A stretch of DNA of 64,000 nucleotides from Treponema vincentii (GTDB lineage: Bacteria; Spirochaetota; Spirochaetia; Treponematales; Treponemataceae), in assembly GCF_010365865.1 (NCBI RefSeq), contig NZ_CP048020.1:558001-622000 (forward strand), in the 5' to 3' direction. The position numbers and the translations under genes are program-made. The notes beneath the pieces are model-generated. The model worked only from the letters and a program-made list of their open reading frames with translations, did not search any database and was not told the DNA's origin. Positions 42,994 through 52,155 of this stretch are shown here, one piece after another. Numbering within the stretch: the stretch's first letter is position 1; each line of letters starts with the position of its first letter.

Positions 42994-43386
42994 ATGATTT
43001 CAAAAAGATTTATCGATTATGGTATGCGCTGTATGTCGATTGGTATCGCTGTTACTATTTTTATCCTTTCGGCACACTCAAAGCTGCCTATTCCGAAGAC
43101 AGTGTCTTTCCATGGCTTAGACAAACTTTTACACGCTTGTGCTTTCGGGAGTCTTGCGTTTACTTTTTCTTATTGGTTTGCGGCTGATAAATGGCTTACA
43201 AAACCTTTCAGATATTTCGCGGTTGTTTGTCTTATTACTGCCTGTTACGGTATCTCTGATGAAATACATCAAATTTTTGTTCCAGGGCGCGATGCTTCCA
43301 TATATGACTGGTTTGCCGACTGTACCGGAGCGGTTTTAGCGGTATTTGTACGTCTGAGAATGGTAAAATTCTGCATGAAAACTTAA
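42994..43386 (+). CDS. VanZ-family membrane protein
   Basis: 130 aa from the ATG at 42994 (AAAGG 7-8 nt upstream); an ATG at 42811 also opens the frame but its added part is unlike the family. Four membrane helices. VanZ markers: HGLDKLLHACAFGSLAF and ISDEIHQIFVPGRDASIYDW with FADCTGAVL. VanZ gives low teicoplanin resistance in enterococci; the wider family's biochemical role is unknown. Confidence 0.82.
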   Translation: MISKRFIDYGMRCMSIGIAVTIFILSAHSKLPIPKTVSFHGLDKLLHACAFGSLAFTFSYWFAADKWLTKPFRYFAVVCLITACYGISDEIHQIFVPGRDASIYDWFADCTGAVLAVFVRLRMVKFCMKT

Positions 43387-43404
43387 TTTTTAGGAAGAGC
43401 GTGA

Positions 43405-43614
43405 ATGAATACCGCAATTATAGAAAAGCTTACTGCCTTTTTTGACGCTAAGTCCGAAATTATCCTTGCAATGCCTAAGGGAAGCGCTTTGCTGCATAGG
43501 CATACTATGACTGCTCTTTATTGGTATGAAGATTATTATCCCATCTATAAGCGCGGGCAAGCGTATATTCTTGAGCATGCTTTTAAACGAAATCTTGTCG
43601 GTGATGTACCATGA
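43405..43614 (+). CDS. Small hypothetical protein upstream of the polysaccharide operon
   Basis: 69 aa; AGGAAG precedes the ATG. No membrane segment. Features: KGSALLHRHTMTALYWYEDYYP, rich in Tyr/His, and a KRN tail. It sits 18 bp after the vanZ gene and 27 bp before wbpB, so it may belong to either transcript. No family recognised. Confidence 0.5.
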   Translation: MNTAIIEKLTAFFDAKSEIILAMPKGSALLHRHTMTALYWYEDYYPIYKRGQAYILEHAFKRNLVGDVP

Positions 43615-43641
43615 GTATTGATAAAAATGAGAGGTATATGA

Positions 43642-44739
43642 ATGAAATATAAGATAGCATTAATCGGCTGTGGCCGTATTAGCTTTAAGCATATTGAAGC
43701 CTTCGTTGCGATGCAGGATAAGGTTGACTTAGTTGCTGTTTGCGATCCTTTGGTGGAGCGGGCAGAAGAGAAAAAAGCTGAATACACTAAAGCAGTGTCG
43801 AATGCAGCAGTAAGAGTCTTTGCCGACTATAAGGAAATGCTGGCAGCGTGTAAACCGGGAATTGTAACGATTGCAACCGAATCCGGTAAGCATAAAGATA
43901 TTGCGGTACATTGTTTGCAGAATGGAGCGCATGTGATCTGCGAAAAACCGATGGCACTTTCTACGGCTGATGCGCAAGTGATGATTGATACGGCAAAACA
44001 GCACGGCAAAACATTGGCGGTGTGCTTTCAGAACCGCTTTAATGCACCGGTTGTAAAAGCACGCGAAGCATACGAAAAAGGGCGCTTCGGTAAAATGCTG
44101 CACGGAATGATCCAAGTGCGCTGGAATCGGAATAAAAGTTATTATGATCAAGCAAAATGGCGTGGTACTTGGGAGCAGGACGGCGGCACTTTGATGAACC
44201 AGTGTACGCACGGCATTGACCTTTTGCAGTGGATGATGGGAGAAGATGCTGTTCGTGTGCAGGCGCAAACTCGCCGATTTATCCGCCCGATTGACGCGGA
44301 GGACTTTGGCTGTGCTATTGTGGAATTTGCCTCCGGCGCTGTCGGCATAATAGAAGGAACTGCCGATGTGTATCCGAAAAATCTAAACGAAACATTGAGT
44401 TTATTCGGTTCCGAGGGGTCTGTTGTGATTGGCGGGCTTGCTGTTAATAAAATGGAAACATGGCGTTTTGCGGATGCTGAGCAGGTCGGTGATACGGAAG
44501 AGAAGGTGCTCAATCCCAATGAAAAAGACCCTCCGACGGTGTACGGCTTTGGGCATACGGCTCTTTTCAGAGATGTTATCGATGCAATCGAGCATAATCG
44601 TGAACCGCTTGTTTCGGGCGAAAAAGGCAAAAAAGCCTTAGAGATTATCTTGGCCATTTATAAATCCCAAAAAACCGGATTGCCGGTAACGCTTCCGTGT
44701 GATTTTTCAACGCTGGAAATGAAGGGGATTTTTAATTAA
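43642..44739 (+). CDS. wbpB: UDP-GlcNAc uronate 3-dehydrogenase, WbpB-like (Gfo/Idh/MocA)
   Basis: 365 aa. NAD-binding start KIALIGCGRISFKHIEA, EKP motif ICEKPMALS, and WRGTWEQDGGTLMNQCTHGIDL in the catalytic half, as in WbpB/WlbA. It oxidises C3 of UDP-GlcNAcA to the 3-keto sugar. In Pseudomonas the reaction is coupled to WbpE, and that gene follows here after 16 bp. The name is inferred from family plus the presence of all other pathway members. First sugar-pathway gene of the locus. Confidence 0.88.
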   Translation: MKYKIALIGCGRISFKHIEAFVAMQDKVDLVAVCDPLVERAEEKKAEYTKAVSNAAVRVFADYKEMLAACKPGIVTIATESGKHKDIAVHCLQNGAHVICEKPMALSTADAQVMIDTAKQHGKTLAVCFQNRFNAPVVKAREAYEKGRFGKMLHGMIQVRWNRNKSYYDQAKWRGTWEQDGGTLMNQCTHGIDLLQWMMGEDAVRVQAQTRRFIRPIDAEDFGCAIVEFASGAVGIIEGTADVYPKNLNETLSLFGSEGSVVIGGLAVNKMETWRFADAEQVGDTEEKVLNPNEKDPPTVYGFGHTALFRDVIDAIEHNREPLVSGEKGKKALEIILAIYKSQKTGLPVTLPCDFSTLEMKGIFN

Positions 44740-44755
44740 TGAGGAGAGAAAAATA

Positions 44756-45874
44756 ATGAATGTACCTTTTTATACGGCAACAAGAGAATATAAGAATCTA
44801 AAAGCAGAATTTGATACAGCGTTGTCTTCCGTGCTTGAAACGGGTGACTTTATTTTGGGGAAAGCAGTAGCAAACTTAGAAGAAGGGATAAAACAATACT
44901 CCGGTGCAAAATATGCGGTCGGCGTTGCTAACGGCAGTGATGCGCTGGTGATTGCTTCCGATATCCTCGGGTTTAAAGACGGTGCAGAGGTTATAACCCC
45001 TGCTTTTACATTTTTTGCGTCAACCTCCTGTATTGCCCGCTTAGGCGGTAAGCCTGTCTTTTGCGACATTGATGAAGATACCTTCTGTATGGATATGAAA
45101 GATGCGGAAAAGCGTATAACAAAAAAGACGGTTGGCATATTGCCGGTGCATTTATTCTTGCAGACGGCGGATATGGAAGCCTGCATGGCGCTTGCGAAAA
45201 AGCATAATCTTCGTGTTTTGGAAGACGCTGCAGAAGCGTTCGGTATGCAGGATATGTATAACGGCGTTTTACATCAGTCCGGAACTATCGGCGATATGGG
45301 GATTTATTCGTTTTTCCCGACAAAGACGCTCGGCGGTTACGGCGACGGCGGCATGATTGTTACGAACAACGAAGAATATTACCTAAAAGCCAAGAGTTTG
45401 CGTGTCCATGGAGCGACAAAAAAGTATCACCATGATTATATCGGCTATAACTCGCGGCTCGACAGCTTACAGGCAGCCGTTTTGAATGTTAAGCTCAAGC
45501 ATATTGATGATGCGATTGCAAAACGGGCTGAACACGCTGTTCAGTATCGGACATTGTTAAAAGACGTCGGGCAGATAAAGCTTCCCGTAGTAAAAACGAA
45601 AGGAAAAGAAGTATACTATGTATTCAATATCCTTGCTGAAAACAGGGATGAGTTACAGACATATCTCACCGAAAAAGGTATAGGCACAACGGTATATTAC
45701 CCCAAGTGTCTGCATGAACAGGAGTGCTTTAAGTATCTCGGCTACAAGAAAGGTGATTTCCCTGTTGCAGAAAAACTCTGTGCTTCCGTACTTGCTCTAC
45801 CGATGTATCCTGAGCTGACTCAAGATGAAATTACCTATACCTGCGACGCAATAAAGGCGTTTTATAAGCGGTAG
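44756..45874 (+). CDS. wbpE: 3-keto sugar aminotransferase, WbpE-like (DegT/DnrJ/EryC1)
   Basis: 372 aa. PLP lysine Lys190 in SFFPTKTLGGYGDGG; Asp157-Ala-Ala-Glu of LEDAAEAFG contacts PLP; FTFFASTSCIARLG and YNSRLDSLQAAVL are family blocks. It transfers an amino group from glutamate to C3 of the WbpB product. GAGGAG precedes the ATG. Nothing in it looks damaged. Confidence 0.9.
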   Translation: MNVPFYTATREYKNLKAEFDTALSSVLETGDFILGKAVANLEEGIKQYSGAKYAVGVANGSDALVIASDILGFKDGAEVITPAFTFFASTSCIARLGGKPVFCDIDEDTFCMDMKDAEKRITKKTVGILPVHLFLQTADMEACMALAKKHNLRVLEDAAEAFGMQDMYNGVLHQSGTIGDMGIYSFFPTKTLGGYGDGGMIVTNNEEYYLKAKSLRVHGATKKYHHDYIGYNSRLDSLQAAVLNVKLKHIDDAIAKRAEHAVQYRTLLKDVGQIKLPVVKTKGKEVYYVFNILAENRDELQTYLTEKGIGTTVYYPKCLHEQECFKYLGYKKGDFPVAEKLCASVLALPMYPELTQDEITYTCDAIKAFYKR

Positions 45875-46091
45875 AGCGATTCTTTAAAAGAAGATACCGC
45901 ACTGCTTGTATGGGGTTATTTCGGATAATCATGCGTCTATCCAAAGAAAAAGATATGATACTTTTTTATGTTTATACCTATAAAAACACTGTGTCTTTTC
46001 TGAAACTTTATAGGCATGGCTATAAAAACTTGTTTATGTATTGACTTTTTATGCTTATAACTTTAAATTTATTTCAATAATTGAGGGAATT
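45875..46091. other. Leader of the DUF4143 ATPase gene with TATA-rich repeats
   Basis: A palindrome TTTATAG-GCATGG-CTATAAA (46007-46026) and repeated copies of (C)TATAAAAAC (near 45979, 46020, and a variant in the first codons at 46101) fill this gap. They look like operator-type repeats or junction traces of an inserted module. Confidence 0.4.
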
Positions 46092-47330
46092 GTGGATGTA
46101 GGCATAAAAACTGTAGTCAGACGATTGGATTATCTGCAAGAAGTGTCTCCTTTTATCGGAAAGCCTTTTATAAAGGTGTTTTCGGGGGTGCGTCGCTGCG
46201 GGAAGTCCGGTATTTTATCTTTGCTGCGTGATGAACTTATTGCACAAGGCGTCGATGCGGTGCATATTATTTTTGTCAATTTTGAAAGCTTTGCCTTTTC
46301 AACGATTAAAACCGCTGAGGATTTGTACCGGTATATTGTTGAACGAGTTCAGCCGAAACAGCGCGTTTATTTGTTGTTTGATGAAATTCAAGAAGTAGAT
46401 GGCTGGGAAAAGTGCATCAATTCCTGTCTTGTAGACTTTGATGCGGATATTTATATTACCGGTTCCAATGCACGGCTGTTATCATCGGAATTGGCGACCT
46501 ATCTTGCAGGCCGTTATATTGAAATTCCGATATATACGTTGTCATTTGCGGAATATTTGCAGTTTCAGGTTTATTACTTTCCGCAGCGGAACATGACGCA
46601 ACGGGACGCTTTCGCCGCTTACCTACGGAAAGGCGGTTTTCCTGTTATCCATACAGCGGATTACGGAGAGCAGGAAGCATATAAGATTGTGGCAGACATT
46701 TACGCTTCGGTACTGCTTCGCGATACTATTCAACGGTTTAATATTCGTGATATTGAACTGTTGGAGCGTGTGGTAAAGTATACCTTTGACAATATCGGTA
46801 ATAGCTTTTCCGGTAAAAATGTTGCCGACTATTTTAAAAATCAGAAGCGTAAACTTGATGTAAATACAATATACAATTATTTGAATGCGCTTGAAGCGGC
46901 CTTTGTTTTGTATCCTACACGTCGTTATGATATAAAAGGGAAAGAGCTGCTGAAAACACAGGAAAAGTTTTACTTGAGTGATGTGTCGCTTTTATACGCT
47001 ATTTTAGGATATACCGATCAGAAAATTTCCGGTATATTGGAAAATATCGTTTTTTTGGAATTAAAGCGTAGGCGATATAATGTGTATATCGGTAAGCTCG
47101 GTACAAAAGAGGTTGATTTTATTGCAGAAAAACAGGGCACAAAGCTCTATATTCAAGTTGCCTATAAATTGGAAAGTCAGGAAACCGTCAGCCGTGAGTT
47201 TTCTCCTCTTTTGGAAATTCGCGATCAATATCCTAAATTTGTCGTAACGATGGATGAATTTTGGCAGGAGAATGTAGAGGGGGTGCGGCATTTTTACATT
47301 GCTGATTTTTTATTGAGCAAGGAATATTAA
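46092..47330 (+). CDS. AAA ATPase with DUF4143 domain, inserted in the polysaccharide locus
   Basis: 412 aa from a GTG at 46092 (GAGGG just upstream). Walker A GVRRCGKSGIL, Walker B VYLLFDEIQEVDGWE, sensor ITGSNARLLSSE, then LRKGGFPVI and LLRDTIQRFNIRD; the C-terminal half is a restriction-endonuclease-like DUF4143 domain (ENIVFLELKRRRYNVYIGK, then KEVDFIAEK). Such ATPases occur patchily across bacteria and archaea; their substrate is unknown. It splits wbpE from wbpD and has nothing to do with sugar synthesis, so it is probably an insertion. Confidence 0.88.
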   Translation: MDVGIKTVVRRLDYLQEVSPFIGKPFIKVFSGVRRCGKSGILSLLRDELIAQGVDAVHIIFVNFESFAFSTIKTAEDLYRYIVERVQPKQRVYLLFDEIQEVDGWEKCINSCLVDFDADIYITGSNARLLSSELATYLAGRYIEIPIYTLSFAEYLQFQVYYFPQRNMTQRDAFAAYLRKGGFPVIHTADYGEQEAYKIVADIYASVLLRDTIQRFNIRDIELLERVVKYTFDNIGNSFSGKNVADYFKNQKRKLDVNTIYNYLNALEAAFVLYPTRRYDIKGKELLKTQEKFYLSDVSLLYAILGYTDQKISGILENIVFLELKRRRYNVYIGKLGTKEVDFIAEKQGTKLYIQVAYKLESQETVSREFSPLLEIRDQYPKFVVTMDEFWQENVEGVRHFYIADFLLSKEY

Positions 47331-47336
47331 AGATTA

Positions 47337-47831
47337 ATGGAAAAGAATTATTTTGTGCACGAATCAAGTTATGTAGATGAAGGTGCGGAAATAGGTGAGG
47401 GAACCAAAGTTTGGCATTTCACGCATATTATGAGCGGCGCTAAGGTCGGTAAAAAGTGTTCGATCGGGCAAAATGTCAATATTGGCGGAAAAGCTGTGAT
47501 AGGCAACGGCGTAAAGATTCAAAATAATGTTTCGCTGTACGATGATGTTGTAATAGAAGATGATGTGTTTTGCGGTCCGTCCTGTGTGTTTACCAATGTC
47601 ATAAATCCTCGTGCCTTTATTGAACGCAAACACGAATACAAACAAACTTTGATCAAAAAAGGTGCATCCATCGGTGCAAATGCTACGATTGTCTGCGGGG
47701 TAACCGTCGGCGAATATGCCTTAATTGGAGCAGGAAGTGTAGTAACAAGAGATGTGCCTCCGTATGCACTTGTTTACGGTAACCCCGCACGGGTGCATGG
47801 CACGGTGAATGAGGCGGGGGAGAAGGAGTAG
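47337..47831 (+). CDS. wbpD: UDP-sugar N-acetyltransferase, WbpD-like (left-handed beta-helix)
   Basis: 164 aa of hexapeptide repeats: [50 protein letters not shown] and, after the [14 protein letters not shown] loop, [14 protein letters not shown]. It acetylates the 3-amino group made by WbpE, giving UDP-GlcNAc(3NAc)A. The WHFTHI His is the likely base. It is preceded by the inserted ATPase by only 6 bp and lacks a strong ribosome-binding site, so it may be translated by coupling. Confidence 0.9.
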   Translation: MEKNYFVHESSYVDEGAEIGEGTKVWHFTHIMSGAKVGKKCSIGQNVNIGGKAVIGNGVKIQNNVSLYDDVVIEDDVFCGPSCVFTNVINPRAFIERKHEYKQTLIKKGASIGANATIVCGVTVGEYALIGAGSVVTRDVPPYALVYGNPARVHGTVNEAGEKE

Positions 47832-47834
47832 AAG

Positions 47835-48026
47835 ATGACAAAACAAAAATTGGGGTATTTTAAACAACTTATGAAAAGAATGTTTTTGAAAGCGCTTAAA
47901 TATATTTTGTTTTTTATTCCCATTAAAAATGGTCAATTATTTGTTATTACTGATTCTACTATGCGGGATGAACCTTGTGGTATTACTACGAATGGACTTA
48001 TGTGCATCTCCGCTTTCTTATTTTAA
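47835..48026 (+). pseudogene. N-terminal stub of a polyol-phosphate transferase-like gene
   Basis: 63 aa with a good GGAG site. KALKYILFFIPIKNGQLFVI then TDSTMRDEPCG parallels the start of the complete transferase at 48261 (VLGWLPCRNDFLFIIPEDSS). It ends abruptly, and 48027-48260 holds no continuation, only very AT-rich sequence. Probably the remains of a paralogue, replaced or deleted. Confidence 0.6.
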
Positions 48027-48260
48027 GTATATTCCTCTTGGCTCTATGCGTCATGACTAACGGTTTTATTTTGAATATAGAAAGTTGAATAGAGCATGAT
48101 AGAAACTTGTATAATAAAAGTAGAACTGCTAATATAATAAAAATATTTATTAGTAAAACTATTTTATAGAATATATTCTATATATAAAATATGAAGTGTG
48201 TCTGTAATACTTATTTTTATATGAAAATGTTGCTATTTATCTCTAAAAAAGGATGTAGGT

Positions 48261-49508
48261 ATGATTTTGAATTTAAAATACTGTCTAAAGCAAGCGTGTA
48301 AATTCGTATTCAAAATTGTTTTAGGATGGCTGCCCTGCCGGAATGATTTTTTATTTATAATTCCTGAAGATTCTTCTTTGCGTGAAAGTTTTAGTATAAA
48401 GAATTATACAGGGGATAACGTTTTATTTTTTTTGCACTACCTTTTGGAATGCCATGACGTCATTGATGCGCCATTTAAAAAAATATATCTTAGTATATTG
48501 AATGATGTTACTTATAAAGATTGTTGTGAACTCCAAAAACAATTAAAATATATACAATTGCTTCCGATTGTTTCACCTAAAATGCACAAACGTATTTTAA
48601 ATTATATAAGATATTATTTTGCCTTTTTAAAATGTAAAATAATTATTACTCCTGATGTTATGTCACCTCTTTTAGTAAAAAAAGGATCTCAAATTGATAT
48701 ATGTCTGAATTATTATGCGTGCCCATTTAAATCTGATGTTGCTAAGCATAATGAAAGAACAAGAATGCAAACAAAAAAATATGTAGCTGCTTCTTCCGAT
48801 TTTGCGTCTCGTATGGATATGTGTGCATCACATGTGCCGTATTTTGACTATAAAGTATTAGGATTTATCCGTCATGATAATATTGTGAATCCGCGTTTTG
48901 ATAAACCAACAATAAAAAAGATGATGGGAATTGATGAGAAAATTAAAAATATTATTCTGTATACTCCTACGCATAGAGATGGTCAACTGGCAAAACAACA
49001 TCAAGCTATTATTGGTTGCGATGATTATACGAAATTAAATACTTTATTAAATGTTAACTCGGCTATTTTGCTCGTTAAATCTCATGTCGGTATGTTGGAT
49101 GATGTTTTAACTGGCGTGGATGGGTGTTCTAATATTATGATTTATAAACCGTCCTCATGTTATACTTTTTATGATATTTTACCTTATGCTTGTTTGTTAA
49201 TAACCGACTATTCATCAATATATTTTGACTTTTTGGTTACCGGTAAGCCTGTTGTGTTTAATTTTTCTGACCGAGAAGAATATGAGAGGAACAGAGGCTT
49301 GTCTTATAATCCTGTAGAATTGTTCTGTGCAGGGAAGATTGCTTATACTGAAGAGGAATTGTATGCTGCTATTGAGAATGAATTAAACGGAAAAACGTAT
49401 AAGAATGACAAGCATTATAATGATGTTAAGAATCTTTTTATTAAATATACGGACGGAAAAACAGGTGATAGGGTATATGATTTTATTTGCAAAAAAATAG
49501 CAGAATGA
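48261..49508 (+). CDS. CDP-glycerol:polyol-phosphate transferase family protein (TagB/TagF type)
   Basis: 415 aa. Family blocks: ILYTPTHRDGQLAKQH, LLVKSHVGMLDD, then YDILPYACLLITDYSSIYFD and GKPVVFNFSDREEYERNRGL, the nucleotide-binding core of the TagB/F family. It would add glycerol phosphate or another polyol phosphate to a growing glycan. A weakly hydrophobic start could bind membrane. Codon use is clearly more AT-rich than in wbpBE, suggesting separate origin. Confidence 0.88.
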   Translation: MILNLKYCLKQACKFVFKIVLGWLPCRNDFLFIIPEDSSLRESFSIKNYTGDNVLFFLHYLLECHDVIDAPFKKIYLSILNDVTYKDCCELQKQLKYIQLLPIVSPKMHKRILNYIRYYFAFLKCKIIITPDVMSPLLVKKGSQIDICLNYYACPFKSDVAKHNERTRMQTKKYVAASSDFASRMDMCASHVPYFDYKVLGFIRHDNIVNPRFDKPTIKKMMGIDEKIKNIILYTPTHRDGQLAKQHQAIIGCDDYTKLNTLLNVNSAILLVKSHVGMLDDVLTGVDGCSNIMIYKPSSCYTFYDILPYACLLITDYSSIYFDFLVTGKPVVFNFSDREEYERNRGLSYNPVELFCAGKIAYTEEELYAAIENELNGKTYKNDKHYNDVKNLFIKYTDGKTGDRVYDFICKKIAE

Positions 49509-49515
49509 GTGATAT

Positions 49516-50925
49516 ATGTTAAAAAAACTATTGCAATTTTCCATCGGCTCTTTTGCTGCTGCTGCCGTATCATTCTTTACAACGCCTGTTGTTACCTATT
49601 TTATCATACCCGAGTATTTTGGTGTTGCAACTCTTTTTTCTACGGTCGCAGTTTTTCTTTTCCCTATAATTAATTTCGGAACTGATCAGGCCTTTATGCG
49701 TTTCTTTTATGAAAAGAAAGGCGACGATCGATATATATTGTTGTGGAGCTGTTTGTTCCCATGTTTTTGTATTTTTATTTTTTTATGTACAGGATTATTG
49801 ATTTTTTCACATCGGGTGTCTTTGTATTTTTTTGATAAAGATATTCCGTATTTGGTCGTTTTGTTATGTATTGATTTATTCTTTAGATTAATCCAGCGTT
49901 ATTCGATTTTAACGATACGAATGCAGCAAAAAGCATTGTTGTTTTCTCTCCTGAATTTTTTTCTTTCTATAACCAATACCATGACAATAATTATTTATTC
50001 GTTGTGTTTTGAAAAATCATATCTTGCAATAATATACGGAGGAATAGTTTCCAACCTGGTGGCATCGATTATCGCGATTCTTATTGAGCATAAATTTTGG
50101 TTTTCGAAATTTAGAATTACAAGTGTCGGTATAAGAGAAGTGTTGTTGTATTCGGTTCCGCTTGTTGCGGCTCATTTTTTATCCACTTTGTTTGATGGAA
50201 TTGATAAATATTGTTTAAAGCAGTTTTCTACTTTTTATGAACTCGGTTTGTATAGCGTTAGTTTTAAAATTATAGCGGCTTTGCGTCTTGTACAGTCAGG
50301 GTTTTCGATGTATTGGACTCCTGCCGCTTTTGAACATTATGAAAAACATAGAGATGATACCTCTTTGTATGAAACCGTTTTTGAAAATTTATTATTGTTT
50401 CTGATAAGTGTTTCACTATTACTAATTATATTTAAAGATATTATTGTGCTTATTCTGAGCCGACAGTATTCGGCTTCTGCACATATTATGCCTTTTTTGG
50501 TGTTTTTACCTGTCATGTATACAATAACCGAAGTTTCTAATCTTGGAATATATTTTAAGAAAAAGATGATGTACGAAACATATACTTTTATTATTCTAGA
50601 TGTGGTTGCGGTTGGTTTAAATTTTGTTTTTCTTGCAAAATTCGGCGCAAAAGGTGCGGCAATGGTAATTTCTATTGTATATCTTTGTTATTTTTATGTC
50701 CGTACATTTTTTTCAATAAGATTGTATCCAATGAAATTCAAGCTTGTAAAGGCAAGTATCTATTTTTTAATTTTGTGGGCTGTTGCCTTTGTTAACACCT
50801 TTGTCGATTGTAAGGTTTTTGAAATTTTATCTGCAGCTGTTGCTTTAATAATGGTCTTGATTATTGACAGAAAATTATTAAAGATGTGGATTTGGAAATG
50901 TTTAAATTATATGTATTCCAGATAG
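49516..50925 (+). CDS. wzx: Polysaccharide flippase (Wzx/MATE-like)
   Basis: 469 aa with 12-14 hydrophobic helices. Start MLKKLLQFSIGSFAAAAVSF and GTDQAFMRFFYE are typical of the PST/Wzx family. It would flip lipid-linked repeat units across the inner membrane. It follows the transferase by 7 bp. Very T-rich. Confidence 0.9.
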   Translation: MLKKLLQFSIGSFAAAAVSFFTTPVVTYFIIPEYFGVATLFSTVAVFLFPIINFGTDQAFMRFFYEKKGDDRYILLWSCLFPCFCIFIFLCTGLLIFSHRVSLYFFDKDIPYLVVLLCIDLFFRLIQRYSILTIRMQQKALLFSLLNFFLSITNTMTIIIYSLCFEKSYLAIIYGGIVSNLVASIIAILIEHKFWFSKFRITSVGIREVLLYSVPLVAAHFLSTLFDGIDKYCLKQFSTFYELGLYSVSFKIIAALRLVQSGFSMYWTPAAFEHYEKHRDDTSLYETVFENLLLFLISVSLLLIIFKDIIVLILSRQYSASAHIMPFLVFLPVMYTITEVSNLGIYFKKKMMYETYTFIILDVVAVGLNFVFLAKFGAKGAAMVISIVYLCYFYVRTFFSIRLYPMKFKLVKASIYFLILWAVAFVNTFVDCKVFEILSAAVALIMVLIIDRKLLKMWIWKCLNYMYSR

Positions 50926-51000
50926 ATGTGCCTATGAGTTGGTAGGTAAATTATCGGCGAATACGATTACTTACTGATTATAAAGGAGGAGGATAAATAT

Positions 51001-52152
51001 ATGATCAAATTTCAACGCTGTAATAGATGTATCATGGATAATGTATCCGATGCTAATATACGGTTTGATAGAGACGGAAATTGTAATTATTGTATCGCGG
51101 CCCTTGCAGCAAAACCATATCGGTATTTTCCAAATACAGAGGGAGAAGAAAAACTTCGGCAATTATTGACCGTTCTAAAAAATGCCGGACGAGGCAAAGA
51201 ATTTGATTGTCTCATGGGCATATCAGGTGGGCTCGATTCTGCATATCTTGCATATTTGGGAGCTGTTAAATGGGGATTGCGAATCCTTGCTGTGCATGTT
51301 GATGATGGCTTTGATACCGAGTTGGCAAAAAAAAATATTAAATATTTGGTGGAAAAAGCCAATATCACACTCATTACCATTAAACCTGATCCAGAGCAGT
51401 TTTTGGATTTAAATCGAGCTTTTTTATATGCAGAAGTACCTAATTTGGCTATTCCACAAGATAATGTCTTGTTTGCTGCTTTGTATGATTTTGCTCGAAA
51501 AAAGAAAATAAAATATTTTTTATCGGGACAGAATTTTTCCTTGGAATCTATTCTACAATCTGGAAATACTCATTCGGCGTATGATCTCGTTCATATTAAG
51601 GCTATCCACAAATTATTTGGTACAAAACCGATTAATAAATTACCGTTAATCTCTTGGCAACGGCGGATGATAGATAACCGAATATTACATTTAAAGACGG
51701 TTACTCCTCTTGATTATATTGATTATAATAAAGAACGTGCTATTAAAGAATTACATGATTTTTCCGGTTTTACATACTATGAAGCAAAACATCTTGAGAA
51801 TGTATTGACAAAAGTTGTTCAGCTAGTTTGGTTTAAAGAAAAATTTAAAGTTGATAAGCGTACTTCGCATTTATCAAGTTTAATTATTTCTGGACAATTG
51901 ACTCGTGATGATGCCTTGAGTTTATATCAAAAACCTGCTTATGATAAAGAGCAAATGGAGAATGATATAGCTTTTGTATTGGATAAATTACAAATTTCGA
52001 GAGAAGAATTTGATAGAATTTTGCAGAGTCCGCCTAAACAGCATACTGATTATAAAACATCTTATTTCTTAGATGTTTGGACGAATCCTAGTAAATTGAT
52101 CTTTTTAAGAAAGCTAAAGCGGTTTTTGCGAAGTTTATTTATCTCAAAATGA
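51001..52152 (+). CDS. N-acetyl sugar amidotransferase, WbpG-like
   Basis: 383 aa; AAAGGAGGAGG gives a very strong ribosome-binding site. CNRCIMDN and GNCNYC supply Cys pairs for a metal site; SGGLDSAYLAYLG is the PP-loop that binds ATP; LAVHVDDGFDTELAKKN and LSGQNFSLESIL follow. WbpG/PseA-type enzymes turn a sugar acetamido group into an acetamidino group using ammonia from a HisH/HisF-like pair. No such pair lies in the window. The substrate is likely the ManNAc(3NAc)A sugar. Confidence 0.88.
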   Translation: MIKFQRCNRCIMDNVSDANIRFDRDGNCNYCIAALAAKPYRYFPNTEGEEKLRQLLTVLKNAGRGKEFDCLMGISGGLDSAYLAYLGAVKWGLRILAVHVDDGFDTELAKKNIKYLVEKANITLITIKPDPEQFLDLNRAFLYAEVPNLAIPQDNVLFAALYDFARKKKIKYFLSGQNFSLESILQSGNTHSAYDLVHIKAIHKLFGTKPINKLPLISWQRRMIDNRILHLKTVTPLDYIDYNKERAIKELHDFSGFTYYEAKHLENVLTKVVQLVWFKEKFKVDKRTSHLSSLIISGQLTRDDALSLYQKPAYDKEQMENDIAFVLDKLQISREEFDRILQSPPKQHTDYKTSYFLDVWTNPSKLIFLRKLKRFLRSLFISK

Positions 52153-52155
52153 GAA

